64,000 bases of DNA. It comes from Bradyrhizobiaceae bacterium. Lineage in GTDB: Bacteria > Pseudomonadota > Alphaproteobacteria > Rhizobiales > Xanthobacteraceae. A model generated the notes under the pieces. That model saw only the letters and a program-made list of their open reading frames with translations. It made no database searches and was not told the origin of the DNA. The DNA lies in the NCBI GenBank assembly GCA_020544565.1, contig CP078014.1, forward strand, positions 502,574 through 566,573, written 5' to 3'. The number at the start of each line of letters is the position of its first letter. Position 1 is the first letter of the stretch. Below, piece by piece: positions 36,293 to 44,898 of this stretch. The translations under genes were made by a program, and so were the position numbers.

Positions 36293-36357
36293 TCAAGCCC
36301 GCCGAACTGAAGGCGGTGGACGGCGTGTTCCGGCTGCATTGAGGAGAGACAGGGCGG
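36274..36357 (+). repeat. 84-bp direct repeat, copy 2
   Basis: Identical to 34148-34231. It provides the stop codon of the acyltransferase gene in one frame and a useless usg tail in another. Confidence 0.93.
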
Positions 36358-36401
36358 CGCTGTGGCGCCGCCTGCGGTCATGGCCTTACTTCAAGTGACG
36401 T

Positions 36402-37178
36402 TCACTCAAGCTCCAGCTTGGCCTTGCGCCGGATGAATGGCGAATGGACCGGCGCATCGGGCGTGATCCGGCCGTCAGTGCCCCAGTGAGCCATCTGGTT
36501 GAACGGGATCGGCGGAATGGTCTCGACCTGCGACAGCGTCGTCGCCAGATCGGTGCTGATGGCTTTCAGCCGCGCTTCGATGGCGGCGGCGTCGGAGTAG
36601 CGCAGGCCCGCTTCCACGCCATAGGCGACGAACGGTTCGAGAACCGAGAAGCCGCCATAGGCGAGCGAGAAATTCACCGGCCACAGCAGCAGGTCGATAT
36701 CGCCGCTGCGCCCGTTAAAGGCATAGGTGTCCGCGCTGGTGCCGACCGTCACCGACAGCATCGCCTTCTTGCCGACGAAGCGGCCGTTCTCGAACCGCGT
36801 CTTGCTGGTGTAGACCTCGCCATAGATGAAAACGCGGTCGAACCATCCTTTCAGGATCGCCGGCGGCAGGTGCCACCACATCGGATATTGCAGGATCAGG
36901 AGATCGGCCTGATCGATCCGCGCGATTTCCGCCGCGACATCGGGCGGGATCGTGTGGGTGGCGGATGCGTGCCGCTGCTCCGACTGCACGTCGAAGCGGC
37001 TGCGATCCAGCGGTGCGGAATAATGCTCCGCGCGCTCGCAGGGATCGAACCCCATCCGGTAGAGGTCGGACACGGTGACCGACCAGCCTTTTTGTTCGAG
37101 CGCTGCACGCCCTGTCGCGACCAGATGCGCATTATAGGATTGCGACTCGGGGTGGGCGAGGACGATGTGCGCGCGCAT
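36402..37178 (-). CDS. NAD(P)H oxidoreductase, NQO1/MdaB-like flavodoxin fold
   Basis: This 258-residue flavoprotein has the family start IVLAHPESQSYNAHLVATGRAALEQKGWSV, the Tyr/Pro-containing FMN loop LLILQYPMWWHLPPAILKGWFDRVF near residue 95, and VTVGTSADTYAFNGRSGDID. Such enzymes reduce quinones or azo compounds with two electrons. It lies 6 bp downstream of an SDR gene on the same strand; the two probably share a transcript but a pathway is not evident. It has normal length. Confidence 0.87.
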   Translation of the reverse strand: MRAHIVLAHPESQSYNAHLVATGRAALEQKGWSVTVSDLYRMGFDPCERAEHYSAPLDRSRFDVQSEQRHASATHTIPPDVAAEIARIDQADLLILQYPMWWHLPPAILKGWFDRVFIYGEVYTSKTRFENGRFVGKKAMLSVTVGTSADTYAFNGRSGDIDLLLWPVNFSLAYGGFSVLEPFVAYGVEAGLRYSDAAAIEARLKAISTDLATTLSQVETIPPIPFNQMAHWGTDGRITPDAPVHSPFIRRKAKLELE

Positions 37179-37184
37179 GTCGCC

Positions 37185-37937
37185 TCAGCCCCGTCCCACG
37201 AACGGCATCTGCGTCGCCATGATGTTGAGGAACAGGGCGTTGGCGTCGAGCGGGCGCGTCGCCATGAACACGATGGCGTCGGCGACGTTCTGCACGTCCA
37301 TGCGCGGCTCGATCATCTTGTCGCCGCGCGGCTGCAGCACGCCGCCCGCCATGCGCTCGGTCATCTCGGTGGCGGCGTTGCCGACGTCGACCTGGCCGCA
37401 GGCGATGTTGTAGGCGCGGCCGTCGAGCGCCGTGGCGCGGGTGAGGCCGGAGATGGCGTGCTTGGTCGAAGTGTAGGGCGAGGAGAACGGCCGCGGCGCA
37501 TAGGCCGAGATCGAGCCGTTGTTGATGATGCGGCCGCCCTGCGGGGTCTGGTCCTTCATGATGCGGAAGGCATGCTGGGTGCACAGGAACGGCGCGGTGA
37601 GATTGGTCGCCACCGTGGTCTGCCACTGGTCGAGGGTGAGATCCTCCAGCGGCACCGGCGGGGTGCCGACGCCCGCATTGTTGAACAGCAGGTCGAGGCG
37701 ACCGAACGTCGCCATGGTCTTGGCGAACAGCGCGGCGATGGAGGCGGGGTCGGTCATGTCGCTCGGCACCACGACGCTGTTGCCGAATTCCTTGCCGCGT
37801 TGCGCGGTCTCCTCCAGCGCGTCCTTGCGCCGCCCGGCGAGCACCAGCGAGAAACCGGCCTTCATCAGCGCCAGCGAGCAGGCGCGGCCGATCCCCGAGC
37901 CCGCGCCGGTGACGATGGCGACTTTCAGTTCAGACAT
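37185..37937 (-). CDS. Short-chain dehydrogenase/reductase
   Basis: This 250-residue SDR has the cofactor motif [12 protein letters not shown] near residue 12, NNAGVGTPP near residue 85 and the catalytic YTSTKHAI (Tyr-x3-Lys) near residue 155 with the preceding NNGSISA serine. The Arg following the glycine motif in [10 protein letters not shown] suggests NADP(H). The substrate is unknown. It leads a two-gene unit with the NQO1-like gene. A family C repeat lies upstream. Confidence 0.9.
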   Translation of the reverse strand: MSELKVAIVTGAGSGIGRACSLALMKAGFSLVLAGRRKDALEETAQRGKEFGNSVVVPSDMTDPASIAALFAKTMATFGRLDLLFNNAGVGTPPVPLEDLTLDQWQTTVATNLTAPFLCTQHAFRIMKDQTPQGGRIINNGSISAYAPRPFSSPYTSTKHAISGLTRATALDGRAYNIACGQVDVGNAATEMTERMAGGVLQPRGDKMIEPRMDVQNVADAIVFMATRPLDANALFLNIMATQMPFVGRG

Positions 37938-38002
37938 GGGTGTCTCCCTTTATTGTTGTTCGTGATTTATTGTTGTTCGTGATTTTGCAAAATTGTTACG
38001 GG

Positions 38003-38122
38003 GTCGTCCCCGCGCAGGCGGGGACCCATACTCTCTGTCGAGGCGATGATGCGCGGGCTTCGACCATTCGAATAGCAACAAATTCGCCGATGGTTATGGG
38101 TCCCCGCCTGCGCGGGGACGAC
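38003..38122. repeat. Dispersed palindromic repeat, family C
   Basis: Two inverted arms, GTCGTCCCCGCGCAGGCGGG-GACCCA (38003-38028) and its complement (38097-38122), flank 68 bp. A single arm is found at 29534. Similar structure with different bases is family D at 45377. Confidence 0.88.
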
Positions 38123-38147
38123 ATCGATGATGTTGCGGCTCCGCCTT

Positions 38148-38894
38148 TCATTTCTCATGTCCATAGGGCGGGCGCGGGATACCCTGATGCGCGGCGCGCA
38201 GCGCCGCCGACCAGCGCGCGCGCAGATCGTGGAAATACGGCTCGCCGGCCTCGATGCGATAGTTGAGATCGGCGTCGCAGGCATCCGGGCGCACCAGCAG
38301 GATATCGAGCGGCATGCCGACGCCGAGATTGGAGCGCATGGTGGAATCCATCGAGATCAGGCTGATCTTCAGCGCGTCGTAGAGATCGACGTCGTAGGAG
38401 ATGGCGCGGTCCAGCACCGGCTTGCCGTATTTGTGCTCGCCGATCTGCAGGTACGGCGTGTCGGTGGTGCATTCGATGAAGTTGCCGGCGGTGTAGACCA
38501 TGAACAGCCGCATCCGCGCGCCCTTGATCTGGCCGCCGAACAGGAACGAGATGTCGAAACTGATGTCCTCGGCGCGCAACGCGGTGTCTTCCAGCGCGCG
38601 GACGCTGCGGATGGCGCGGCCGATCCGCTGCGCCGCCTGGAACATGGTCGGCGCGTTCATCAGCGTTTCGATCTCGCCGGTCTCGGGATTTTCGTACCCC
38701 TCATTCAGGGTCGAGATCACCGATTGGGTGATGGCGAGATTGCCGGCGGTGGCGATCGCCATGATGCGCTCGCCGGGGTTGCTGAAGACGTGCAGCTTGC
38801 GGAAGGTCGAGATGTTGTCGAGGCCGGCATTGGTGCGGGTGTCGGCGATCATCACCAGCCCCTCGCGCACCAGAATTCCGCAGCAATAGGTCAT
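38148..38894 (-). CDS. Anbu (ancestral beta subunit) proteasome-like peptidase
   Basis: This 248-residue Ntn-hydrolase is of the Anbu/BPH family. After Met removal Thr1 of TYCCGILVREGLVMIADTRTNAG would be the nucleophile, with Asp17 and Lys32 (STFRKLHVF) as the usual partners. GNLAITQSV and the MDSTMRSNLGVGMPLDILLV region match the family. The ATG at 38894 gives this exact Thr position, so the longer upstream frame is rejected. It is the last of four minus-strand genes (ATP-grasp, alpha-E, transglutaminase, Anbu) that form the known Anbu gene neighbourhood. Substrate is unknown. Confidence 0.9.
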   Translation of the reverse strand: MTYCCGILVREGLVMIADTRTNAGLDNISTFRKLHVFSNPGERIMAIATAGNLAITQSVISTLNEGYENPETGEIETLMNAPTMFQAAQRIGRAIRSVRALEDTALRAEDISFDISFLFGGQIKGARMRLFMVYTAGNFIECTTDTPYLQIGEHKYGKPVLDRAISYDVDLYDALKISLISMDSTMRSNLGVGMPLDILLVRPDACDADLNYRIEAGEPYFHDLRARWSAALRAAHQGIPRPPYGHEK

Positions 38895-38906
38895 TACGCG
38901 TGGTCC

Positions 38907-38960
38907 GATTCTAACATTCGCATTCCGGTTCAGCACCGATCTTGTGCGAATGTTAGAATC
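38907..38960. repeat. 16-bp perfect inverted repeat with 22-bp loop
   Basis: GATTCTAACATTCGCA (38907-38922) and TGCGAATGTTAGAATC (38945-38960) are perfect complements. The element begins 12 bp upstream of the Anbu start. Confidence 0.88.
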
Positions 38961-38985
38961 AAAGGCCCACGCGCAGGTATGAATT

Positions 38986-39063
38986 CCAGTGGAGCTTTGG
39001 ATTTGACATTCGCGTTGCGAACCCTCTGCAAACGGGACGCGAATGTCAAATCCGCTCCACTGG
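38986..39063. repeat. Second inverted repeat, about 27-bp arms
   Basis: CCAGTGGAGC-TTT-GGATTTGACATTCGCGT (38986-39015) pairs with ACGCGAATGTCAAATCC-GCTCCACTGG (39037-39063), with a TTT bulge. It shares ACATTCGC with the preceding repeat, so the two look related. Confidence 0.88.
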
Positions 39064-39159
39064 TCTCCAGACCGCGCATTTCTACGCGCAGGGGACGGGT
39101 GGGGCAACCGGGGTTGGAGCGTGTCTTCACCTCTCCCCCGAGGGGAAGAGGGGGCGCAT

Positions 39160-39290
39160 CGTGCCCCGGACGCGGCGCGGCATGCAATGCCGCTCCGCAG
39201 AGCCGGGGTCGCCCAAAATGGTGTGTGGCGGTCCCGGTTCTGCGACGCCTCGCGGCGCTTCGCTTGCGCTGCATCGCGCCAGGGACACGG
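39160..39290. repeat. Dispersed repeat, family A
   Basis: The element contains GGCGGTCCCGGTTCTGCGACG and CGCGGCGCTTCGCTTGCGCT, closely matching 41235-41370. It lies inside the Anbu operon between transglutaminase and Anbu. Together with the inverted repeats it fills most of the 402-bp gap 38895-39296; no gene is seen there. Confidence 0.85.
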
Positions 39291-39296
39291 GTGGAT

Positions 39297-40121
39297 TCAG
39301 TTCTGGCTCTGCCGCCCGGCCTGATCGACATGCACGGCGACTTCGAGGTTTTCCCGGCCGCCGCCGTAGCGGGTGCCGCGCACCGGGGCCGCGCCGAGGT
39401 AGTCGAGCCCGATGGCGACGCGAACATGGGCGTCGGTGGCGCAGATGCCGTTGGCCGGATCGAACCCGACCCAGCCGAGCCCGTCAACGAAGGCTTCCGC
39501 CCAGGCATGCCCGGCCTCCTGCGCCGTCATGCCGTCGGCGCGCATGAAATGGCCGGAGACGTAACGGGCGGGGACGCCGGCGCTGCGCGCGCAGGCGATG
39601 AAGATGTGGGCGTAATCCTGGCACACGCCGCGCCGGAGCGCGAAGGCGTCCGCCGCCGAGGTGCCGGCATGGGTCGGATCGGTGTCGAACGTCATGTGGT
39701 CGGCGAGCCGCACCAGCAGCGCGTGGAGAAAGCCCAGCGGTTCGCCGCCCGCCGCGCGGCGCAGGTCGCGGGCCAGATCCGCCATGGCCGGGTCGGGCGT
39801 GGTGAGGGGCGTCGCGCGCAGAAACAGGCTCGGCGGAAACCGCTCGTCAGTGCCGCGCAGCACCCCGCCGGTGTCCTGGGTCTCGACCAGCCCTTCGACG
39901 GTGATGGTGAGTTCGGACAGCGGGCCGTGGGTCAGCACGTGGGTGATGTTGCCGAAGGCGTCTTCGTGGCTGTCGAGGCGGCTGTCCGTGGAGGTGTCGA
40001 TCCGCCAGTCGGCGACGTATTGCCCGTCATGGCTGCCCGGCGTCATGCGCAGGATCTGGATGATGCCGGTGGCGGGCGGCTCGTAGCGGTAGGTGGTGGT
40101 ATGGGCGATCTTCAGGCGCAT
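39297..40121 (-). CDS. Transglutaminase-like protein of the Anbu operon
   Basis: This 274-residue protein has the bacterial transglutaminase N-terminal domain (MRLKIAHTTTYRYEPPATGIIQILRM) and the papain-like core with the catalytic Cys in LRRGVCQDYAHIFIACAR near residue 160, His in GHAWAEAFVDG and Asp in GWVGFDPANG. All three catalytic residues are in place. It probably hydrolyses or transfers peptide amide bonds. In Anbu operons it lies between alpha-E and Anbu genes, as here. The upstream in-frame region from 40247 runs through a repeat and is not coding. Confidence 0.9.
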   Translation of the reverse strand: MRLKIAHTTTYRYEPPATGIIQILRMTPGSHDGQYVADWRIDTSTDSRLDSHEDAFGNITHVLTHGPLSELTITVEGLVETQDTGGVLRGTDERFPPSLFLRATPLTTPDPAMADLARDLRRAAGGEPLGFLHALLVRLADHMTFDTDPTHAGTSAADAFALRRGVCQDYAHIFIACARSAGVPARYVSGHFMRADGMTAQEAGHAWAEAFVDGLGWVGFDPANGICATDAHVRVAIGLDYLGAAPVRGTRYGGGRENLEVAVHVDQAGRQSQN

Positions 40122-40157
40122 GATAAGGGTCATGAGTTCGTGAGTCGGGCACGATGC

Positions 40158-40241
40158 CGTCATTGCGAGCGCAGCGAAGCAATCCGCCTTTTTATCTGAT
40201 GGGGACGGATTGCTTCGTCGCTTTCGCTCCTCGCAATGACG
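40158..40241. repeat. Dispersed palindromic repeat, family B
   Basis: CGTCATTGCGAGCGCAGCGA followed by AGCAATCCG pairs with its complement ending CTCGCAATGACG. Second copy at 406-494. It lies in the Anbu operon between alpha-E and transglutaminase genes. Confidence 0.88.
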
Positions 40242-40268
40242 CAACACAGTTCTGCATTCCGGGGCGCA

Positions 40269-41213
40269 TCACATCAGATACTGCTTGGCGATGATATCGC
40301 CGAGGCGGGCATTGTCGGCAATGAATTCCTGGATGAATTCGTGCAGGCCGCGCTGGAACAGGTCGTCCATCCTGCCGCGCTCCAGCCGATTGCGGATGCC
40401 GCGGGCGTGGCGCTGGGCCGGACCCTGACGGCCATAGGCCACTCCGATCTGATCGAGATTGCGCACGAGATTGCCGTAGCAGCTCGCCAGCGAGCGTGGC
40501 AGCGAGTTGTTGAGGATCAGCAGGTCGGCGATCAGCCACGGCTTCAGGGTCTCGCGGTAGACCCAGTGATAGGCGGTCAGCGCCGAGACCGAGCGCAGGA
40601 TCGAGGTCCACTGATAGTAGTCGAGCGGGCCGCCGACGTGCTCCTTCTCCGGCAGCAGCAGGTGGTACTTCACGTCGAGAATGCGCGCGGTGTTGTCGGC
40701 GCGCTCCAGATGCAGGCCGAGCCGCGAGAACCAGTAGGCGTCGTTGCGCAGCATGGTGCGATAGGCCGAGCCGTCGAAGCGCAGCGAGGTCTCCTGCACG
40801 AAGCGCAGGAAGTTCGCCAGACTGTCGCGGGTGGGGGCGCCCTGCGGCCATGTCGCATGCAGCTCGATCCACGCGCTGTTGATGGTGTCCCACATCTCGC
40901 TGGTCAACGCGGTGCGCACCGCGCGCGAATTGAGCCGCGCGTTCTCGATGCAGTTGCGGATCGAGGAGGGGTTGTCCGGCGAGAACGACAGGAAATCGAT
41001 CACCGTGCGCTCGTCGGCTTCGTCGTGGAAGCGATGGAAGATGTCGCTGATGCCGGCCGTGAGCAGCGCCGATTCCCACTCGTTGCTCTTGCCGGCGTAG
41101 GCGTCCGGCAGCGCGGTGGCGCGCAGCGTCGCCGCGATGGTGCGCGCCAGATATTCGGCGCGCTCGACGTAGCGCGCGAGCCAGTACAGGTTTTCAGCGG
41201 TGCGCGAGAGCAT
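40269..41213 (-). CDS. Alpha-E domain protein of the Anbu operon
   Basis: This 314-residue all-alpha protein matches the alpha-E family (COG2307): MLSRTAENLYWLARYVERAEYLAR at the start, LSFSPDNPSSIRNCIENARLNSRAVRTALTSEMWD in the middle and LERADNTARILDVKYH later. Alpha-E genes are nearly always next to the circularly permuted ATP-grasp gene, as here, and may form its partner in a peptide-ligase system. ATG at 41213 gives the canonical start. Confidence 0.9.
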   Translation of the reverse strand: MLSRTAENLYWLARYVERAEYLARTIAATLRATALPDAYAGKSNEWESALLTAGISDIFHRFHDEADERTVIDFLSFSPDNPSSIRNCIENARLNSRAVRTALTSEMWDTINSAWIELHATWPQGAPTRDSLANFLRFVQETSLRFDGSAYRTMLRNDAYWFSRLGLHLERADNTARILDVKYHLLLPEKEHVGGPLDYYQWTSILRSVSALTAYHWVYRETLKPWLIADLLILNNSLPRSLASCYGNLVRNLDQIGVAYGRQGPAQRHARGIRNRLERGRMDDLFQRGLHEFIQEFIADNARLGDIIAKQYLM

Positions 41214-41234
41214 GGGCTTGTCCGGTGAGGGCGG

Positions 41235-41370
41235 CGTGTCCCGGGCGCGTTGCGGCATTCTTATGCCGCTGCGCAGAACCGGAACCGTTCGAAGGCGCGG
41301 AGTTCGTGGCGGTCCCGGTTCTGCGACGCATCGCGGCGCTTCGCTCGCGCTGCATCGCGCCCGGGACAAG
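41235..41370. repeat. Dispersed repeat, family A
   Basis: The element opens with CCCGGGCGCGTTGCGGCATT and ends with GCTGCATCGCGCCCGGGACA; its internal part (GCGGTCCCGGTTCTGCGACG) matches 39160-39290. It lies between the ATP-grasp and alpha-E genes. Confidence 0.85.
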
Positions 41371-41384
41371 GAATATTTCACCAT

Positions 41385-42800
41385 TCATTCCAGCACCCAC
41401 GTGTCCTTGGTGCCGCCGCCCTGGCTGGAATTGACCACCAGTGAGCCCTCCTTGAGCGCGACGCGGGTGAGGCCGCCGGGAACGACGGTGACGCGATCCT
41501 TGCCGGTGAGCACGAACGGCCGCAGGTCGACATGGCGCGGGGCGAGGCCGGCGTCGGTGCAGGTCGGGCAGGTGGAGAGCGCCAGCGTCGGCTGGGCGAT
41601 GAAGCCTGCGGGGTCCTGCAAAAGCTTGGCGCGGAAGGACTCGATCACGTCGGCGGTCGCGGCCGGGCCGATCAGCATGCCGTAGCCGCCGGAGCCGTGC
41701 ACCTCCTTGACCACGAGGTCCTTGAGGTTGGCGAGGACGTATTTCAGGTCGCCCGGCTCGCGACAGCGCCAGGTCGGCACGTTCTTGAGGATCGGCTCCT
41801 CGCCGAGATAGAACTTCACGATGTCCGGCATGTAGCTGTACACCGCCTTGTCGTCGGCGATGCCGGTGCCGACCGCATTGGCGAGCGTCACGTTGCCGGC
41901 GGCGTAGGCGGACATCAGACCGGGCACGCCGAGCGCGGAATCCGGGCGGAAGCTCAGCGGATCGAGGAAATCGTCGTCGAGGCGGCGGTAGATCACGTCG
42001 ACGCGCTTGAGCCCTTCGGTGGTGCGCATGAACACCGCCTCGTTCCTGACGATGAGGTCGCGGCCTTCGACCAGTTCGACGCCGAGCTTGTCGGCGAGAA
42101 ACGAGTGCTCGTAATAGGCCGAGTTGTAGATGCCGGGGGTGAGCAGGGCCACGGTCGGTTCGCCCGGCGCGGCCGCGGGGGCGACCGAGCGCAGCGCCGC
42201 CAGCAGGGCGTCCGGATAGTTCTCCACAGGGGCGACGCGGTGGCGCGCGAACAGATCCGGAAACAGCCGCATCATGATCTCGCGGTTTTCCAGCATGTAG
42301 GAGACGCCGGACGGAGTGCGGGCGTTGTCTTCCAGCACATAGAAATTGTCGGCGTCGACCCGGACCACGTCGATGCCAGCGATGTGGACGTAGATGTCGT
42401 GCGGGACGTCCTGTCCGTTCATCTCCGGCCGGAACACCGGATTCTGGAAGATCAGGTCGTCGGGGACGATGCCGGCGCGGAGAATGTCGCGGTTATGATA
42501 AACGTCGCTCAGGAACATGTTGAGCGCCTTGACGCGCTGGGTCAGGCCCTTTTCCAGCAGCGTCCATTCCTGCCCGGCAAGAATGCGGGGGATCACGTCG
42601 AACGGGATCAGCCGCTCGGTGGAATCCGCCTCGCCATAGACCGCGAAGGTGATGCCGATGCGCCGGAACAGCAGTTCGGCCTCCTGCCGGCGATACTCCA
42701 GCGCGTCCGCCGGCGTCTCCTTCAGCCACAGGGCAAGCTCCCGGTAGGCCGGGCGCAGGCCGCCGCAGGGGCCGGTCATTTCATCGAAGGCGGCTATCAT
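41385..42800 (-). CDS. Circularly permuted ATP-grasp protein of the Anbu operon
   Basis: This 471-residue protein is of the circularly permuted ATP-grasp type (COG2308). It has YRELALWLKETPADALEYRRQEAELLFRRIGITFAVYGE at the start, NFYVLEDNARTPSGVSYMLENREIM near residue 150 and VVKEVHGSGGYGMLIGP near residue 350, the last being the ATP-binding glycine loop. The end GGLTRVALKEGSLVVNSSQGGGTKDTWVL is conserved. It would form an amide bond using ATP. It is the first gene of the four-gene Anbu operon. ATG at 42800 follows the usual alignment. Confidence 0.9.
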   Translation of the reverse strand: MIAAFDEMTGPCGGLRPAYRELALWLKETPADALEYRRQEAELLFRRIGITFAVYGEADSTERLIPFDVIPRILAGQEWTLLEKGLTQRVKALNMFLSDVYHNRDILRAGIVPDDLIFQNPVFRPEMNGQDVPHDIYVHIAGIDVVRVDADNFYVLEDNARTPSGVSYMLENREIMMRLFPDLFARHRVAPVENYPDALLAALRSVAPAAAPGEPTVALLTPGIYNSAYYEHSFLADKLGVELVEGRDLIVRNEAVFMRTTEGLKRVDVIYRRLDDDFLDPLSFRPDSALGVPGLMSAYAAGNVTLANAVGTGIADDKAVYSYMPDIVKFYLGEEPILKNVPTWRCREPGDLKYVLANLKDLVVKEVHGSGGYGMLIGPAATADVIESFRAKLLQDPAGFIAQPTLALSTCPTCTDAGLAPRHVDLRPFVLTGKDRVTVVPGGLTRVALKEGSLVVNSSQGGGTKDTWVLE

Positions 42801-43015
42801 GCCACGTCGTTCTCCCCAGTCCGCGGGCGTGATCGCCCGCGGCGCAAACTGGTGGTAGCAAGGCTCGGGCCAGCACGTTATGCATGGCCGGCGGGCAATT
42901 CGGCGCGTTCGGCGATGGGATGCCCGGAAAGTGGGCGGACGGGTGCCTGCCGAAGCGGCAGGCATGCGGATCAATGCAAGGCGGACGTTCCGGTTCCGCT
43001 GCGGGAGAGAGTGAG

Positions 43016-43750
43016 ATGACCGAGATCGTGACCGCGGGAATTCTGGTGATCGGCGACGAGATCCTGTCCGGGCGGACCAAGGACAAGAACATCGGCTTCA
43101 TCGCCGAGTACCTGACCAATATCGGCATCGACCTCAAGGAGGTGCGCATCGTGGCCGACGACGAGGCGGCCATCGTCGAGGCGCTGAATGCGCTGCGCGA
43201 ACGTTACAACTATGTCTTCACCACCGGCGGCATCGGCCCCACCCATGACGACATCACCGCCGACAGCGTGGCGAAGGCGTTCGGCGTCGGCATCGACCAT
43301 CACCCCGAGGTCGTCGCCCGCTTCAAGGAGCGGTTCGGCGCCGATCTCAACGAGGCGCGGCTGCGCATGGCCCGCATTCCCGAAGGCGCCGAGCTGATTT
43401 CCAGCGCCACCATCCTCGCTCCCGGCTTCAAGCTCGGCAATGTCATCGTGATGGCGGGCGTGCCCTCGATCATGCAGGCGATGATGGACATCGTCGCGCC
43501 CAAGCTCAAATCCGGCGTGCGGATGCTGTCGGAGTCGGCGCGGGCCAATGCGCGCGAGGGCGATATCGGCACGCCGCTGCGCGCCATTCAGGAGGCGCAT
43601 CCGGAGACCTTCATCGGCAGCTATCCGTTCCTCGACGAGAACGGCAAGCCGAACACCAATGTGGTGGTGCGCTCGCGCGACGCGGCCAAGCTCAAGGCGG
43701 CCATGGCCGAGGTGGAGGCGATGCTCGCCGGCCTCAAGGTCGCGCGCTGA
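43016..43750 (+). CDS. CinA-like molybdopterin-binding-domain protein
   Basis: This 244-residue protein is of the MoCF-biosynthesis/CinA N-terminal family, with TAGILVIGDEILSGRTKDKNIGFIAEYL at the start and TTGGIGPTHDDITADSVAKAFG near residue 68. It lacks the C-terminal PncC-like amidase domain of full CinA. Enzymes of this group include ADP-ribose pyrophosphatase-type activities. ATG at 43016 is preceded by GGGAGAG. It lies 26 bp before a thioesterase gene and is divergent from the Anbu operon. Confidence 0.88.
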   Translation: MTEIVTAGILVIGDEILSGRTKDKNIGFIAEYLTNIGIDLKEVRIVADDEAAIVEALNALRERYNYVFTTGGIGPTHDDITADSVAKAFGVGIDHHPEVVARFKERFGADLNEARLRMARIPEGAELISSATILAPGFKLGNVIVMAGVPSIMQAMMDIVAPKLKSGVRMLSESARANAREGDIGTPLRAIQEAHPETFIGSYPFLDENGKPNTNVVVRSRDAAKLKAAMAEVEAMLAGLKVAR

Positions 43751-43776
43751 CGCCGGCGAATTCCTGAAAGCATGTC

Positions 43777-44193
43777 ATGAGCCAGCGTTTCTTCGAAGCG
43801 ATCCTCTCCGGGCAAACCCAGCCGCCGGAATGCGCCAAAACCCTCGGGCTGAATATCATCGGCCACGATCTTGAGGCCCATACCGTCGAGCTGGAATTCG
43901 ACGGCAAGCCGGCGTTCGCCAATCCGATCGGGATCGTGCAGGGCGGCTTCCTGTCGGCGATGCTGGACGACTGCATGGGCCTCGCCTCGACCACGGCGCT
44001 CGGCATCGGCGAGTTCGCGCCGACGCTGACGCTCAACGTCCAGTTTCATCGCCCGGCGAAAATCGGCCGGCTGCGGGGGATCGGGCGCGTCACCAAGCTG
44101 GGCAAGGATATTTTCCATCTGGCCGGCGAGCTGTTTCAGGATGGCAAGCTCGTCGCCAGCGCCACCGCGACCGCGATGGTGCGGAAGCTGTGA
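43777..44193 (+). CDS. PaaI-family hotdog thioesterase
   Basis: This 138-residue protein has the hotdog motif IGIVQGGFLSAMLDDCMGLASTTAL near residue 50, in which HGG is replaced by QGG and the Asp of LDD is retained. VQFHRPAKIGRLRGIGRV follows. It probably hydrolyses acyl-CoA thioesters. It follows the CinA-like gene by 26 bp and may share its promoter. The substrate cannot be told. Confidence 0.87.
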   Translation: MSQRFFEAILSGQTQPPECAKTLGLNIIGHDLEAHTVELEFDGKPAFANPIGIVQGGFLSAMLDDCMGLASTTALGIGEFAPTLTLNVQFHRPAKIGRLRGIGRVTKLGKDIFHLAGELFQDGKLVASATATAMVRKL

Positions 44194-44228
44194 TGTGAGC
44201 GGAGTTAGGTGTCGAATGGCAGGAAGCG

Positions 44229-44346
44229 CTCCCTCTCCCCGCCGGGGAGAGGGTTGGGGTGAGGGGCACTCGATGTATGATTTGAAATTCGATCCCCCTC
44301 ACCCGGCGAGCTTTGCTCGCCGACCTCTCCCCGCCGGGGAGAGGTG
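44229..44346. repeat. Dispersed repeat, family G
   Basis: Inverted CTCTCCCCGCCGGGGAGAGG units (44232 and 44327 regions) flank CCCTCACCCGGCGAGC sequence. Related short stretches are at 30558-30599 and 39127-39153. Confidence 0.8.
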
Positions 44347-44369
44347 AGGAAGACTTTGGAGCGCTATTG

Positions 44370-44870
44370 ATGAGCGATGAAGCGCGCAAGCCGTTTCCGG
44401 TGTCATGGGATCAGTTTCACCGCGACGCCCGTGCGCTGGCGTGGCGGCTGAACGGCGCGGGGCCGTTCGAGGCCATGGTGGCGGTGACGCGCGGCGGGCT
44501 CGTGCCCGCGGCGATCGTCGCCCGCGAGATCGGCATCCGCGTCATCGATACGCTGTGTGTGTCGAGCTACAGCCACACCTCGCAGGGCGAGCCGCGCCTG
44601 CTGAAGGGCATTTCCGAGGCGGTGATGCGGCTCGGCTGTGAGGGCGGCAAGGGGCTCCTGGTGGTGGAGGATCTTGTCGATACCGGCAAGACCGCGCGCA
44701 TCGTCCGCGAGCTGGTGCCGCAGGCGCATCTTGCGGCCGTGTACGCCAAGCCGATGGGCCGGCCGATGGTGGATACCTTCATCACCGAAGTGTCGCAGGA
44801 CACCTGGATCTTCTTTCCGTGGGACACCGGTCTGTCCTACCTGCCGCCGATCCGCGACGGCGCGGCGTAG
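44370..44870 (+). CDS. gpt: Xanthine phosphoribosyltransferase
   Basis: This 166-residue phosphoribosyltransferase of the XGPRT group has [17 protein letters not shown] near residue 36, the PRPP motif [17 protein letters not shown] near residue 99 and the C-terminal [14 protein letters not shown] (WDT segment of Gpt). It salvages xanthine or guanine to the nucleotide. It starts 24 bp after a repeat element. Normal length. Confidence 0.92.
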   Translation: MSDEARKPFPVSWDQFHRDARALAWRLNGAGPFEAMVAVTRGGLVPAAIVAREIGIRVIDTLCVSSYSHTSQGEPRLLKGISEAVMRLGCEGGKGLLVVEDLVDTGKTARIVRELVPQAHLAAVYAKPMGRPMVDTFITEVSQDTWIFFPWDTGLSYLPPIRDGAA

Positions 44871-44898
44871 TTTTTCTTCGTCTCTTTGGAGGCTTTCG

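Noticed and set aside
38003..38122. CRISPR-like repeats
   Set aside because: Only two inverted arms occur, with no regularly spaced direct repeats or cas genes.
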